Shown here one piece after another: positions 37,059 to 45,858 of a DNA stretch of 64,000 bases (positions are counted from its first letter, which is position 1; each line of letters begins with the position of its first letter). Location: NCBI GenBank assembly GCA_963677215.1, contig OY781919.1:496001-560000 (forward strand), given 5' to 3'. Origin of the DNA: G963676795 sp963677215 (GTDB lineage: Bacteria; Desulfobacterota; Desulfuromonadia; Desulfuromonadales; Geopsychrobacteraceae). The translations under genes and the position numbers were made by a program. The notes beneath the pieces are model-generated. The model saw nothing but the letters and a program-made list of their open reading frames with translations. It was not told where the DNA came from and made no database searches.

Positions 37059-37076
37059 CCTATTAAAAAAGGCAGC

Positions 37077-39008
37077 TCACTGATCCTTCATGACATAAAT
37101 CTCGCCGTCATAGACGCCCTGTATGTGAACATTCTGCGCCACGAGACTGCGCAGATAGGTGATGGTGCCTTTTTCGATCGCCTGTCCCGGCACTAGCATT
37201 GGAATGCCCGGAGGATAGGGAGTGACCAGCCCGGCAGAGGTTCTGCCGACTGCGTGCTCGTAGCTGACGCTTTCCCTCTCCCCGAAGAAGGCCTTGGCTG
37301 GGAGACAGTTCAAAGAGATTCTCGGCAGTGGCTCCAAGCGCTTTTTCCGGTTGCGGGTAATCGGAATCGCCGCCTTTTTCTGATCCAGCTTCTTTAGGGC
37401 ATTATACAAACGAATAACTTTGGACCTGGTACCACCGAGCGTCAACAGAACCAACATGGTCGAATGGGTGGTCTTCTCGATCTCCAACCCGATCTCATCG
37501 AGCAGATAACGATGGATCTCGTTGACGGAGTAATCAAGCCTGGAGACATCAATAAGGATCTTGAGAGGATCGTGGCCAACATTATCCTCTTTAAAGTGCG
37601 GAAACGCCTCCTCAAAATCCTCCATGCCGAGAATCCTGATATAACGGAAGCCCTTCATCTGCTCCTTGAGCTCAGCGACCTGCTCGAGAAGATCCTTCAA
37701 CAGACCGTAGCCTTCCATCTCCAGCTGTTTGTGACAGACATCGAGCGAAGCGATGATCTGGTACTTGGGCGAGGTACTGACATACATGCTGAAGATTTCA
37801 TGAAAGAAATCCGCATCGAAATCGGGATCATTGACATGGATATAGCTGGCCTGAGAAAACGCCGAAACGACCTTGTGAGCCGAATGGGTGATATAGTCAG
37901 CGCCGGAATCGATCGCGGAGTAATAACGGAAGCGTGGATGAAACAGCGAATAGGCGAACCAGGCCTCATCGATAAAGACCTTGATCCCTTTGGCATGGGC
38001 CATGGCGACCACCGCCCGGATATCCATCAGCAGACCGTCATAGGTACAGCCGGTCAGAACGATCAGCTTGGCGTCAGGATTCTGCTCGATGGTCCCCCTG
38101 ATCTCCGCCAGGGTCGGCGGGGCAAAGATGCCGAAATCGGGGTGCAGCACACTACTCAAGTAGACCGGCGCGGCACCAGCCTGAATTATGCCGTAATGCA
38201 CCGACTTGTGGCAGTTGCGATCGACGATCACCTTGTCGCCGGCCCTAAGCAAGGTCTGCAGGATGACCTTGTTCGAGGTGCTCGAACCGTTGGTGATAAA
38301 ATAGGTCTTGGTCACCTCAAAGGTATAGGCAGCCGCTTCCTGCGCCTTGCCGATAGCATTGGTCCCTTCGGTGAGTGACCCGAGCGAGTCGACCGATACA
38401 GACAGATCACCGACAAACACGTTGCGCCCGTAAAAGTGGTAGAAATCGTTGATATAGGGTGAGTTTCTAAAACTTAGGCCACCGCAGTGCCCCGGGGTAT
38501 GCCAGGAATCGTTGGTTTCGGTGATATAGTTCTTGTAGGCCTTCCAGAACGGCGCCTGAGAGCGGTCATCGAAATCATTGAGGATATAGCCAAGGATCGA
38601 TTCCGGATCGAGAATGATGTCATCACGGAAGAAAAACGACTCAATATCGATCGACTCATCGATGATACTCAGCCCCTGATTCTCATTACCGAGAATATAG
38701 ATCGGCACCGAAACGCGAATCTCCTTGATGGCAGACACGATATCGACGTTACTACAAAAGTTCTTGTCATCGGTATCACGATTCCCCTCGCAGAAGCCCT
38801 CGACATCCCAGCTTAAAACAACCGCCTGGATGTTCGGGTCATTTTCAATCTGCCTGATAGCCGAAGCGATGGTCGCCGCTTCGATAACCTCTATCCTGAT
38901 GTCAGTCCGTTCAAAACTGTTGACGGCTCCAGCCATATTCTGGCTGATCTGCTCAAGCAGATCAGGATCATCTTCAATAACCAGTATTTTGAGCACAGGG
39001 CGATTCAT
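37077..39008 (-). CDS. Orn/Lys/Arg decarboxylase (PLP fold type I)
   Basis: 643 residues from the ATG at 39008; a TTG at 39026 is possible but neither has a clear ribosome site. The N-terminal ~130 residues form a receiver-like wing domain (KILVIEDDPDLLEQIS). The catalytic domain shows HCGGLSFRNSPYINDFYHFYG, SVDSLGSLTEGTNAIGKAQE, FITNGSSTSNKVI, FIDEAWFA and the PLP lysine in ITHSAHKVVSAFSQ. The C-terminal domain ends GRTSAGLVTPYPPGIPMLVPGQAI. It makes a diamine or agmatine for polyamine synthesis or acid resistance; the substrate cannot be told. No antiporter gene is adjacent, favouring a biosynthetic role. Confidence 0.93.
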   Translation of the reverse strand: MNRPVLKILVIEDDPDLLEQISQNMAGAVNSFERTDIRIEVIEAATIASAIRQIENDPNIQAVVLSWDVEGFCEGNRDTDDKNFCSNVDIVSAIKEIRVSVPIYILGNENQGLSIIDESIDIESFFFRDDIILDPESILGYILNDFDDRSQAPFWKAYKNYITETNDSWHTPGHCGGLSFRNSPYINDFYHFYGRNVFVGDLSVSVDSLGSLTEGTNAIGKAQEAAAYTFEVTKTYFITNGSSTSNKVILQTLLRAGDKVIVDRNCHKSVHYGIIQAGAAPVYLSSVLHPDFGIFAPPTLAEIRGTIEQNPDAKLIVLTGCTYDGLLMDIRAVVAMAHAKGIKVFIDEAWFAYSLFHPRFRYYSAIDSGADYITHSAHKVVSAFSQASYIHVNDPDFDADFFHEIFSMYVSTSPKYQIIASLDVCHKQLEMEGYGLLKDLLEQVAELKEQMKGFRYIRILGMEDFEEAFPHFKEDNVGHDPLKILIDVSRLDYSVNEIHRYLLDEIGLEIEKTTHSTMLVLLTLGGTRSKVIRLYNALKKLDQKKAAIPITRNRKKRLEPLPRISLNCLPAKAFFGERESVSYEHAVGRTSAGLVTPYPPGIPMLVPGQAIEKGTITYLRSLVAQNVHIQGVYDGEIYVMKDQ

Positions 39009-39174
39009 AGGGCAACTTGGATCCAAAGCGAAAAGGTGAGAAAACTGGGGTTCCCCGGGCTATATCAGGGGGAATATAATCCAGCACCGGAAACTTGTCA
39101 TGCAGATTTTATGGCAGGAAAGAGCATTCTCCCAACCTAAAAAGCAACCCTAAAGCCACAAGGATCTATCACCG

Positions 39175-40410
39175 TCAGGCCGCTCCGGAAGGCAGGCGAC
39201 TCTGGGCAAACTGATAGATCTCCTGAAGGACCATGACCCCGGCCCCCCTTGCCGTATCACTGTACTTCCAGTTACGGAACACGATGTCGGCCAGACTGTC
39301 ACGATTTTCGGTCAAACTGCCCAGCACAGACTCGCGCATCGGCGCTTCGATCAGCGCCCCGGCCATGGTTCCCTTACCGGAAATGATGACCTTTTCCGGA
39401 TTAAAAATCTCAATCAGATTACTGACAGCAATCCCCAGCACCCAGCCCGCTTCGCGGTAAAGACTGACCAGTGCGGCTTCACCGTCCATTGCCCGCGCAA
39501 CGACCTCTTCAAGCGTCAACTCATCCAGAGGAGTGGACGTTTGCCAGCAACCTTCTCTCGCCAGTCGCCTGGCCTTTTCCAGCAGGGAATGATTGCCGAA
39601 AAAGGTCTCCATGCAACCGCGCTTGCCACAGCGACACAGGTCCCCGCCTGGATCAAAGATCGTATGGCCGAATTCTCCCGCAGCACCATGCTGACCGCCA
39701 TACAACTGACCGTTGACGACGATACCGACTGCCACCCCCTGGGCCAGGTAGATGACGATGAAATTATCCACATTCTTTCCCTCACCGAACCACTGCTCAG
39801 ACAGGGAGATACAGCGTACGCTGTTATCGATATAGACAGGAATGGCCAGCTTGCGCTGAAGGATCTCTTTGAAATGAACGTTGCGCCAGCTGTAATTGAG
39901 GGCGAATTTTATCATGCTGTCAGCTGCCATGACCAGGCCGGGGATGGCGATCCCGATTCCAGAGATCTGACTTCTGGTCAATTCGGTCTTCCACATGCAC
40001 TGATGAATCGCCTGAACGATCTGCTCGGCGACCGCCTCGGGTGAAGTGTCCGACTCTTCGAATTCGCTGATATGCTCGGCCAGGATATCGGCCTGAAGAT
40101 TAACAATGACAACGGTAATACGCCCCACCGAGACAAAAATACCGATACTGTACGCACCGTCCGGGTTCAGAGTCAGCAGAACCGGCCTCCGCCCTGACTG
40201 AGTCGCTCCCCCTTCCGTCTCACGCAGCAGCCCCTTGGCAATCAGCTTACCGGTAATCCCCGACACAGCTGCCGGACTCAAGCCTGTCTCCCTAACCACA
40301 TCAGAACGAGAAATCGGCTGCTGGTCACGAATGGTATACAGAACCTTGAACTGGTTGATTGAGCGCATCGTCGCCTTATCAAGCGACGGAATCATTCGCA
40401 GAATGCTCAC
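39175..40410 (-). CDS. ROK-family transcriptional regulator, divergent from uxaC operon
   Basis: 411 residues. The N-terminal winged helix (NQFKVLYTIRDQQPISRSDVVRETGLSPAAVSGITGKLIAKGLLRETEGG) is the XylR/NagC DNA-binding type. The ROK domain has AIPGLVMAADSM, GVAVGIVVNGQLYGGQHGAAGEFGHTIFDPGG and the zinc motif CRCGKRGCMETFFG. Such proteins sense sugars or sugar acids. Divergence from operon 2 and the palindrome at 40607-40625 suggest it represses that operon; the effector is unknown. Confidence 0.9.
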   Translation of the reverse strand: MSILRMIPSLDKATMRSINQFKVLYTIRDQQPISRSDVVRETGLSPAAVSGITGKLIAKGLLRETEGGATQSGRRPVLLTLNPDGAYSIGIFVSVGRITVVIVNLQADILAEHISEFEESDTSPEAVAEQIVQAIHQCMWKTELTRSQISGIGIAIPGLVMAADSMIKFALNYSWRNVHFKEILQRKLAIPVYIDNSVRCISLSEQWFGEGKNVDNFIVIYLAQGVAVGIVVNGQLYGGQHGAAGEFGHTIFDPGGDLCRCGKRGCMETFFGNHSLLEKARRLAREGCWQTSTPLDELTLEEVVARAMDGEAALVSLYREAGWVLGIAVSNLIEIFNPEKVIISGKGTMAGALIEAPMRESVLGSLTENRDSLADIVFRNWKYSDTARGAGVMVLQEIYQFAQSRLPSGAA

Positions 40411-40571
40411 CGAAAAAGCCTTTTCAATGAAAAAGTGCCGATAGTTTACTGAACAAAATTAATAACACATAAAATTTAAAAACAAAACCACACCAGTCTT
40501 AAAAGCTTTCACCAACCTCTTTGAAAATACTCTAGATTGTCGTTAAATAAGGAAAATAATTTTTTTCTCGG

Positions 40572-40625
40572 TTGACACAGACACAATTCATGGTTAACTT
40601 TTGCATTAATTCACTGAGTGAATTA
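40572..40625 (+). promoter_or_regulatory. uxaC operon promoter with a 19-bp palindromic operator
   Basis: TTGACA (40572-40577), a 17-bp spacer and TAACTT (40595-40600) form the promoter. TAATTCACT-G-AGTGAATTA (40607-40625) is a perfect 19-bp palindrome placed at the expected start of transcription. The motif differs from the TTGTCTGACAA sites of operon 1, so a different protein, most simply the adjacent ROK regulator, probably binds. Start of uxaC is 45 bp further on. Confidence 0.75.
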
Positions 40626-40669
40626 TATCGCGGAAGAAATAAAACACATTGCACAAAGGTGGTGCATCC

Positions 40670-42091
40670 ATGTCCCAATTCAAACAGATGCAATTGAACG
40701 AAGACCGCTTCTTCCCTGTCGATCCAAGCACCAGAGATCTGGCCCGAAATCTCTACAACGCTGTCAAAAATCTGCCGATCATCAGCCCTCACGGCCATAC
40801 TGACCCACGCTGGTACGCTGAAGACATCAACTTCAGCAACCCGACCGATCTCTTCCTGATTCCCGATCATTACATCTTCAGGATGCTCTACAGTCAGGGG
40901 GTCGCCCTGGAAGACCTCGGCATTCCGCGCATTGATGGTGGCCCCGTCGAACAGGATCCGCTCAAAATCTGGCAGCTCTTCGCCGCCAACTATTATCTGC
41001 TGCGCGGCACCCCGTCACGCATGTGGTTCGAATCAATGCTGACCGGTGTTTTCGGCATAGAAGAACGGCTCTGCCCGGGCAACGCCGAAGCCATCTACAA
41101 CCGCCTGTCTACAGCCCTGCAACAACCGGAATATTCAATTCGAAAACTTTACGACCGCTTCAATATAGAAATCATCTCAACGACCGATTCGCCCTTAAGC
41201 GATCTGGGCCACCACCAGACAGTCCGCAGCAGCGGCTGGCACGGCCGCATTCTTCCCTGCTTCCGCCCCGACCCCGTCGTCGATCCTGAATATCGCGGCT
41301 TTACCCAGAATGTCGCCGAACTCGGTTCACTGACTGGCGAAGACAGCTCCAGCTGGGGAGGCTACCTCAAGGCCCTGGCCCGACGCCGGGAGTTCTTCGT
41401 CTCTCTCGGCACTACCGCAACCGACCATGGGCATCCCAGCGCGGCAACCCGCGACCTTTCGCGCAGCGAATGCGAACGGCTGTTCGGCCTGGCGCTTAAG
41501 GGGCAGCTCTCAGCTAATGAAGCGGAGGATTTCCGTGGCCAGCTGCTGACCGAAATGGTCCGCATGAGCCTTGACGACGGCCTGGTCGTGCAGATCCACC
41601 CCGGCTCGTTCCGCAACCACAATAACCAGATATTCTACCGTTTCGGCCTCGACAAGGGGGCGGACATACCGACAGCCACCGAATATGTCAGGGCCCTCAA
41701 GCCGCTGCTCGACCGCTTCGGCAACGAGAGCAGGGTAAAAGTACTACTCTTCACTCTCGACAGCTCAACGCTTGGCCGCGAACTTGCCCCGCTGGCCGGC
41801 CACTATCCGCTGCTCAGGCTCGGCCCGGCCTGGTGGTTCTACGACAGCCCGGAAGGGATGCTCAGTTACCGCCGCAACGTAACCGAAATCGCCGGCTTCT
41901 ACAATACGGTCGGCTTCAATGATGATACTCGCGCCTTCCTGACGATCCCGGCCCGCCATGACATGGCCCGCCGCATTGACTGTTCCTACCTGGCCGAGCT
42001 GGTCAGAAGTGATCGCCTGGACGAGGACGAAGCTTTCGAGGTTGCCCGCGACCTTGCCTACAACCTGGCAAAGAGCGCTTATAACCTCTAA
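40670..42091 (+). CDS. uxaC: Glucuronate isomerase
   Basis: 473 residues from the ATG at 40670, preceded by AAGGTGG. It interconverts galacturonate with tagaturonate and glucuronate with fructuronate, so it feeds both branches encoded here. The amidohydrolase-like fold shows metal ligands in ISPHGHTDPRWYAEDI, and family sequences DHYIFRMLYSQGV, TTDSPLSDL, GWHGRILPCFRPDPVVD, VQIHPGSFRNHN and LGPAWWFYDSPEGMLSYRRNVTEIAGFYNTVGFNDDTRAFLTIPARHDMARR. It is first in operon 2. Confidence 0.96.
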   Translation: MSQFKQMQLNEDRFFPVDPSTRDLARNLYNAVKNLPIISPHGHTDPRWYAEDINFSNPTDLFLIPDHYIFRMLYSQGVALEDLGIPRIDGGPVEQDPLKIWQLFAANYYLLRGTPSRMWFESMLTGVFGIEERLCPGNAEAIYNRLSTALQQPEYSIRKLYDRFNIEIISTTDSPLSDLGHHQTVRSSGWHGRILPCFRPDPVVDPEYRGFTQNVAELGSLTGEDSSSWGGYLKALARRREFFVSLGTTATDHGHPSAATRDLSRSECERLFGLALKGQLSANEAEDFRGQLLTEMVRMSLDDGLVVQIHPGSFRNHNNQIFYRFGLDKGADIPTATEYVRALKPLLDRFGNESRVKVLLFTLDSSTLGRELAPLAGHYPLLRLGPAWWFYDSPEGMLSYRRNVTEIAGFYNTVGFNDDTRAFLTIPARHDMARRIDCSYLAELVRSDRLDEDEAFEVARDLAYNLAKSAYNL

Positions 42092-42137
42092 CTGGGGAAG
42101 TACTTTAACAACATCAGTCACATAAAGGAGCTATGGA

Positions 42138-43121
42138 ATGTTCAAGAACGGAATAGGTATCCTGATCGCATGTATGCTGTGTCTCGCCTTCGCTCTTCCG
42201 GCATCTGCCAAAAACATCAAGCTGAGAAGCGCCGATACTCACGACAAAGACTACCCGACTGTGCAGGCTGTCCTGCATATGGGCAAACTGCTTGACGAAT
42301 GGACCCAAGGTCGCATCACCCTCAAGACCTACCCTGGCCGTCAGCTCGGCGAAGAGAAGGCCACCATTGAGCAGACCATCGCCGGCGCTATCGACATCAA
42401 CCGCGTCAACCTGGCCCCACTCAACGGCTTCATCCCGGAAACAGCTATCCCGGCCCTGCCATATATCTTCCGCTCGACGGAACATATGTACAAGGTCATG
42501 GACGGCGCCATCGGTCGCGAAATCCTCGACGCCATGATTCCACACGGCCTGGTCGGCCTGGCCTATTATGATTCCGGGGCCCGCTCCTTCTACAACTCCA
42601 AACGTCCGATCAATTCCCCGGAAGACATGAAGGGGATGAAGATCCGCGTCCAAAATTCCGACCTGTTCGTCGCCACCATGGAAGCTCTGGGCGCCAAGGC
42701 GACCCCGATGGAATTCGGTCAGGTCTATGAAGCGCTGAAAACCGGCGTTATCGACGGTGCCGAAAACAACTGGCCGTCCTACGAGTCGACCCGCCACTTC
42801 GAAGTGGCTAAATACTACTCTCTCGATCAGCACTCCATGTCTCCTGAAGTTCTGGTCATGTCAAAAAGATCCTGGGACAAGCTGAGCAAAGAGGACCAGG
42901 ATCTGGTCCGCAAGGCCGCCGTGGAATCAGTCACCGTGATGCGTGACCTGTGGAACCAGCGCGTCGACAAATCGAAGAAGATCGTCATGGCCGCCGGCAA
43001 CGAAGTTGTCGACAACGTTGACAAACAGCCGTTCATTGACGCCATGGGACCGGTCTACGAGCGTTTTGCCAACACTCCGGAACTGAAAGACCTGGTCAAG
43101 CGCATTCAGGCTGTCCAATAA
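42138..43121 (+). CDS. TRAP transporter substrate-binding protein DctP (operon 2, probable hexuronate)
   Basis: 327 residues with signal peptide MFKNGIGILIACMLCLAFALPASA. The family regions are LDEWTQGRITLKTYPGRQLGEEKATIEQTIAGAIDINRVN and MKIRVQNSDLFVATMEALGAKATPMEFGQVYEALKTGVIDGAENN. The RSADTHDKDYPTVQAVLHMGKLL start resembles TRAP proteins known to bind glucuronate and galacturonate. Being directly after uxaC supports a hexuronate ligand; the ligand is inferred. Confidence 0.92.
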   Translation: MFKNGIGILIACMLCLAFALPASAKNIKLRSADTHDKDYPTVQAVLHMGKLLDEWTQGRITLKTYPGRQLGEEKATIEQTIAGAIDINRVNLAPLNGFIPETAIPALPYIFRSTEHMYKVMDGAIGREILDAMIPHGLVGLAYYDSGARSFYNSKRPINSPEDMKGMKIRVQNSDLFVATMEALGAKATPMEFGQVYEALKTGVIDGAENNWPSYESTRHFEVAKYYSLDQHSMSPEVLVMSKRSWDKLSKEDQDLVRKAAVESVTVMRDLWNQRVDKSKKIVMAAGNEVVDNVDKQPFIDAMGPVYERFANTPELKDLVKRIQAVQ

Positions 43122-43130
43122 ACGGAAAAC

Positions 43131-43174
43131 AGCCCGGTCCGGCCACCACGGCATGGTGGCTGGCCGGGCTTTTT
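43131..43174 (+). other. Stem-loop with T-run between dctP and dctQ of operon 2
   Basis: GCCCGG-T-CCGGCCACC and GGTGGC-T-GGCCGGGC pair around a 7-base loop, followed by TTTTT. It begins 10 bases after the dctP stop. It looks like an intrinsic terminator, but dctQ starts 19 bases later in the same direction, so it is more likely partial, giving more binding protein than permease. Confidence 0.7.
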
Positions 43175-43192
43175 GAAAAAAAAGGCTCTGTC

Positions 43193-43678
43193 ATGCTGAA
43201 CGTTCTCAATTCAGTCAATCGGGTTATTGCCAGGATCTGCCTGTGGATCAGCGGCTTCGGCCTGGTCCTGATGACCGCCATCATCGGCTGGCAGGTCTTC
43301 TCGCGTTACGTGCTTAACAATCCGCCCCACTGGTCGGAAACCTTCTGCCTGCTGCTGATGCTCTACTTCATCCTGCTGGCCGCAGCGGCGGGAGTCAGGG
43401 ATGGCACCCATATCGGCCTGGTGATCATCAGGGAAAGCCTGCCAGAGACCCTGAAAAAGTATGTCCAGGTTCTCATCCACCTGATCGTTCTCTGTTTTGG
43501 CGGCGGCATGGTCTGGTTCGGTTCAGACATGGTCAGTTCAACCTGGACCCACATCATCCCGACCCTCGACATACCGACCGGTCTCAGCTACCTGCCGTTC
43601 CCGGTGGCCGGCTGCCTGTTCATTCTCTTTTCCCTGGAGCTGATCCTGGCAACAATCTTTGACCGGGAGGTGGATTGA
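43193..43678 (+). CDS. TRAP transporter small permease DctQ (operon 2)
   Basis: 161 residues, four membrane helices. IIGWQVFSRYVLNNPPHWSETFCLLLMLYFILLAAAAGVRDGTHIGL is the conserved DctQ core. It supports the DctM subunit. The ATG of dctM follows its stop codon within 2 bases, and the ribosome site for dctM (GGGAGG) lies in its last codons. Confidence 0.92.
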   Translation: MLNVLNSVNRVIARICLWISGFGLVLMTAIIGWQVFSRYVLNNPPHWSETFCLLLMLYFILLAAAAGVRDGTHIGLVIIRESLPETLKKYVQVLIHLIVLCFGGGMVWFGSDMVSSTWTHIIPTLDIPTGLSYLPFPVAGCLFILFSLELILATIFDREVD

Positions 43679-43679
43679 T

Positions 43680-44963
43680 ATGGAACTCGTTATCCTGTTT
43701 GGCACATTCATCATCCTGCTGGCTCTCGGTGTCCCGATCGCCGTCACCCTCGGCGCTTCAGCCATGGCCACAGTCCTCTACATGGACATTCCGCCGATGA
43801 TCGTCTTTCAGCGCATGGCGTCCGGCATGAACGTCTTCTCGCTGATGGCCATCCCCTTCTTCATCTATGCCGGAGAACTGATGCAGCACGGCGGCATCTC
43901 TGAGCGGCTGGTGCGCTTTGCCAACGCGGTGATCGGCTACATCCGTGGCGGCCTCGGCCTGGTCAACGTTCTCTCGTCGATGCTCTTCGGCGGCATCTCC
44001 GGGTCTGCGGTCGCTGACGTCTCGGCACTCGGTTCGACGCTGATCCCGATGATGAAGGAAAAGGGCTACCATCCCGACTACGCCGTCAACGTCACCGTCA
44101 CCTCGGCGACCATCGGCCTGATCGTTCCGCCCAGCCATAACATGATCATCTATTCGATCGCCGCCGGCGGCACGGTATCCGTTTCGGCACTGTTCATGGC
44201 CGGCTTCATCCCCGGCATCCTGACCGGCCTCGCCCTGATGCTCGCGACCTACCTGGTCGCCATCAAGCGCGGCTACCCGCGGGAAAAGTTTCCCGGCATG
44301 AAGCTGCTGGTCCTGCTCTTTGCCAACGCCCTGCCCGGGCTGATGACTGCCATCATCATCATCGGCGGCGTTCTGAGCGGCATCTTCACCGCGACAGAAT
44401 CAGCGGCAGTCGCCGTCATCTACGCCATTGCCGTCACCCTGTTCTTCTACCGCACGCTAAAATGGGAGAACTTCGTCAAAGCGACCCTCGGTGCTGTCAG
44501 GACAACCGCCATGGTTCTGCTGATCATCGGCACTGCAGCCTCGTTTGCCTGGCTGCTGGCCCTCAACGAGGTCCCCGACCGGCTGTTCATGCTGCTGCAG
44601 AGCATCTCGGACAACCCGCTGGTCATCATGCTGATGATCAACGTCATTCTGCTGTTCCTCGGCACCTTCATGGACATGTCGCCGCTGATCATCATCTGTA
44701 CGCCGATCTTCCTGCCGGTCATGACCCAGCTCGGCATGGATCCGGTGCAGTTCGGCATCGTCCTGATGATCAACCTCGGTATCGGCCTGGTCACCCCGCC
44801 GGTCGGCTCGGTGCTGTTCGTCGGCTGCGCCGTCGGTCAAGTCAAGATGGAAACGACCGTGCGCACTATCTGGCCTTTTTATATCGTCATGGTGATTACC
44901 CTACTGCTGGTCACCTACATACCGGCGATCAGTATGTTTGTACCGAATCTACTACTCGGCTAA
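43680..44963 (+). CDS. TRAP transporter large permease DctM (operon 2)
   Basis: 427 residues from the ATG at 43680, chosen over an upstream in-frame start because GGGAGG is suitably placed. Family core sequence includes GGISGSAVADVSALGSTLIPMMKEKGYHPDYAVNVTVTSATIGLIVPPSHNMIIYSIAAGGTVSVSALFMAGFIPGI. It forms the sodium-coupled import channel with DctQ. It is probably the main hexuronate importer of this cluster. Confidence 0.95.
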   Translation: MELVILFGTFIILLALGVPIAVTLGASAMATVLYMDIPPMIVFQRMASGMNVFSLMAIPFFIYAGELMQHGGISERLVRFANAVIGYIRGGLGLVNVLSSMLFGGISGSAVADVSALGSTLIPMMKEKGYHPDYAVNVTVTSATIGLIVPPSHNMIIYSIAAGGTVSVSALFMAGFIPGILTGLALMLATYLVAIKRGYPREKFPGMKLLVLLFANALPGLMTAIIIIGGVLSGIFTATESAAVAVIYAIAVTLFFYRTLKWENFVKATLGAVRTTAMVLLIIGTAASFAWLLALNEVPDRLFMLLQSISDNPLVIMLMINVILLFLGTFMDMSPLIIICTPIFLPVMTQLGMDPVQFGIVLMINLGIGLVTPPVGSVLFVGCAVGQVKMETTVRTIWPFYIVMVITLLLVTYIPAISMFVPNLLLG

Positions 44964-45024
44964 CACGGAGCTAAACAGATCCTGCCAGACTGTCTGGCAC
45001 TGGAGCTTGTGGAGAAGACAAAAG

Positions 45025-45837
45025 ATGAATGACCTGTTCGACATTTCCACAAAAGTGATCGTCGTCACCGGAGCTACCGGCGTTCTGGCCGGAGGTACCG
45101 CCAGATACCTGCTCGGAGAGGGAGCGACGGTCATTTTCCTCGGCCGCAATCCGGAAAAAATTACCAGTCTGCAGCAGGAATTCGCAGGCAACGGGCAGGC
45201 TGCAGCCTATTGCTGCGACGTCCTCGACCAGGAAGCCCTCAACGCCGTCTATCAACAGGTCATGGACGCTTACGGCCGGGTGGACGTTCTGATCAACGGG
45301 GCCGGGGGCAACATGCCGGGCGCAACGATCGGCCCGCAGCAGGACATCGGCGAACTGAATATCGACGACTACACCAAAGTCCTCGACCTCAATCTCAAGG
45401 GCACCCTGCTGCCGACCATGACCTTTGCCAGGGCCTTTCTCGCTCAGCAAACCGGCTGCGTCGTCAACTTTTCCTCGATGTCGGCAACCCAGGCCCTGAC
45501 CCGCGTCCTCGGCTACTCCAACGCAAAGGCGGGCATCGATAACATGACGCGCTGGCTGGCCACCGAGCTGGCCCTCAAGTACGGCGACGGGATCCGCGTC
45601 AATGCCGTCGCCCCGGGGTTCTTCGTCTCGGATCAGAACCGTGCCCTGCTCCTCAATGCGGATGGCAGCTATACAGCCCGCGGCCAGCAGGTCATCGACA
45701 AGACCCCGTTCCGACGCTTTGGCCAGGCCCGGGAGGTGTTTGGCGCTATCCATTATCTGATCTCGGATGCTGCCAGCTTCGTCAGCGGCACCATTCTGCC
45801 GGTCGACGGTGGCTTCTCCGCCTATACCGGCGTCTGA
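45025..45837 (+). CDS. uxuB: SDR-family D-mannonate oxidoreductase (fructuronate reductase)
   Basis: 270 residues from the ATG at 45025. It is a short-chain dehydrogenase: VTGATGVLAGGTARYLLGEGATVIFLGRN binds the nucleotide, INGAGGNMPGATIG is the NNAG-like motif, and catalytic Ser, Tyr and Lys lie in FSSMS and GYSNAKAG. The family, as in Bacillus, reduces fructuronate to mannonate, replacing the unrelated long-chain UxuB of E. coli. Its position just before uxuA supports this. It follows dctM by about 60 bp. Confidence 0.87.
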   Translation: MNDLFDISTKVIVVTGATGVLAGGTARYLLGEGATVIFLGRNPEKITSLQQEFAGNGQAAAYCCDVLDQEALNAVYQQVMDAYGRVDVLINGAGGNMPGATIGPQQDIGELNIDDYTKVLDLNLKGTLLPTMTFARAFLAQQTGCVVNFSSMSATQALTRVLGYSNAKAGIDNMTRWLATELALKYGDGIRVNAVAPGFFVSDQNRALLLNADGSYTARGQQVIDKTPFRRFGQAREVFGAIHYLISDAASFVSGTILPVDGGFSAYTGV

Positions 45838-45858
45838 CAATACAAAGAGGAGAATCTC

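Noticed and set aside
43131..43174. Operon-ending terminator after dctP of operon 2
   Set aside because: The hairpin has a T-run, but dctQ begins 19 bases later in the same direction with no separate promoter that I can see. Partial termination or message stabilisation is more likely.
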